Source: Acidicaldus organivorans
Lineage (GTDB): Bacteria; Pseudomonadota; Alphaproteobacteria; Acetobacterales; Acetobacteraceae
NCBI GenBank assembly: GCA_000759655.1
Contig: KN174018.1
Location: 10,076-18,642, forward strand
Length of the DNA: 8,567 bases
Reading direction: 5' to 3'
Part shown: positions 6,313 through 8,567 of the stretch, piece after piece
How positions within the stretch are numbered: the stretch's first letter is position 1
How the letters are laid out: each line of letters starts with the position of its first letter
Translations under genes and position numbers: made by a program
Notes under the pieces: generated by a model
What the model saw: only the letters and a program-made list of their open reading frames with translations
Database searches by the model: none
What the model was told of the DNA's origin: nothing

Positions 6313-6315
6313 CCG

Positions 6316-8567
<2,252 letters not shown>

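Overview
The window reads as high-G+C chromosomal DNA of a proteobacterium, most likely an alphaproteobacterium. That placement is inferred from base composition, the fdsA-fdhD-fdsD gene order (as in the Rhodobacter capsulatus fds operon) and the protein families; no species is recognised. Every gene I can support lies on the minus strand, so transcription runs from high to low coordinates.

Region 1 (8567 down to 5175) is the distal part of a formate dehydrogenase operon. It holds the catalytic subunit FdsA (5' end beyond the window), the FdhD/FdsC sulfur-transfer accessory protein, the small FdsD subunit, and an oxalate/formate-antiporter (OFA) family MFS transporter. Junctions are tight: 3 nt, an 11-nt overlap and 38 nt. 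Together they form a formate-oxidising module: FdsA with the off-window FdsB/FdsG would oxidise formate to CO2 and pass electrons to NAD+, FdhD would activate the molybdenum cofactor, and the transporter would move formate or oxalate across the membrane. The transporter carries an extra C-terminal membrane helix that resembles a small protein usually encoded separately.

Region 2 (about 3462 to 3090) is a tRNA-Leu(CAA) gene with its own plausible promoter. A 62-residue, two-helix membrane protein of unknown function follows 30 nt downstream, with a good ribosome-binding site.

Region 3 (2970 to 1) is the start of a branched-chain-amino-acid-type (HAAT/Liv) ABC importer operon: periplasmic binding protein, LivH-type permease and LivM-type permease (3' end beyond the window). 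The LivG/LivF ATPases are not in the window and would be expected further downstream.

No gap between genes exceeds 120 nt. I see no mobile element, CRISPR array, rRNA gene or phage gene. The long plus-strand open frames are antisense shadows of the minus-strand genes. The window is mostly conventional; the least conventional items are the transporter's C-terminal extension and the tRNA-linked small membrane protein.
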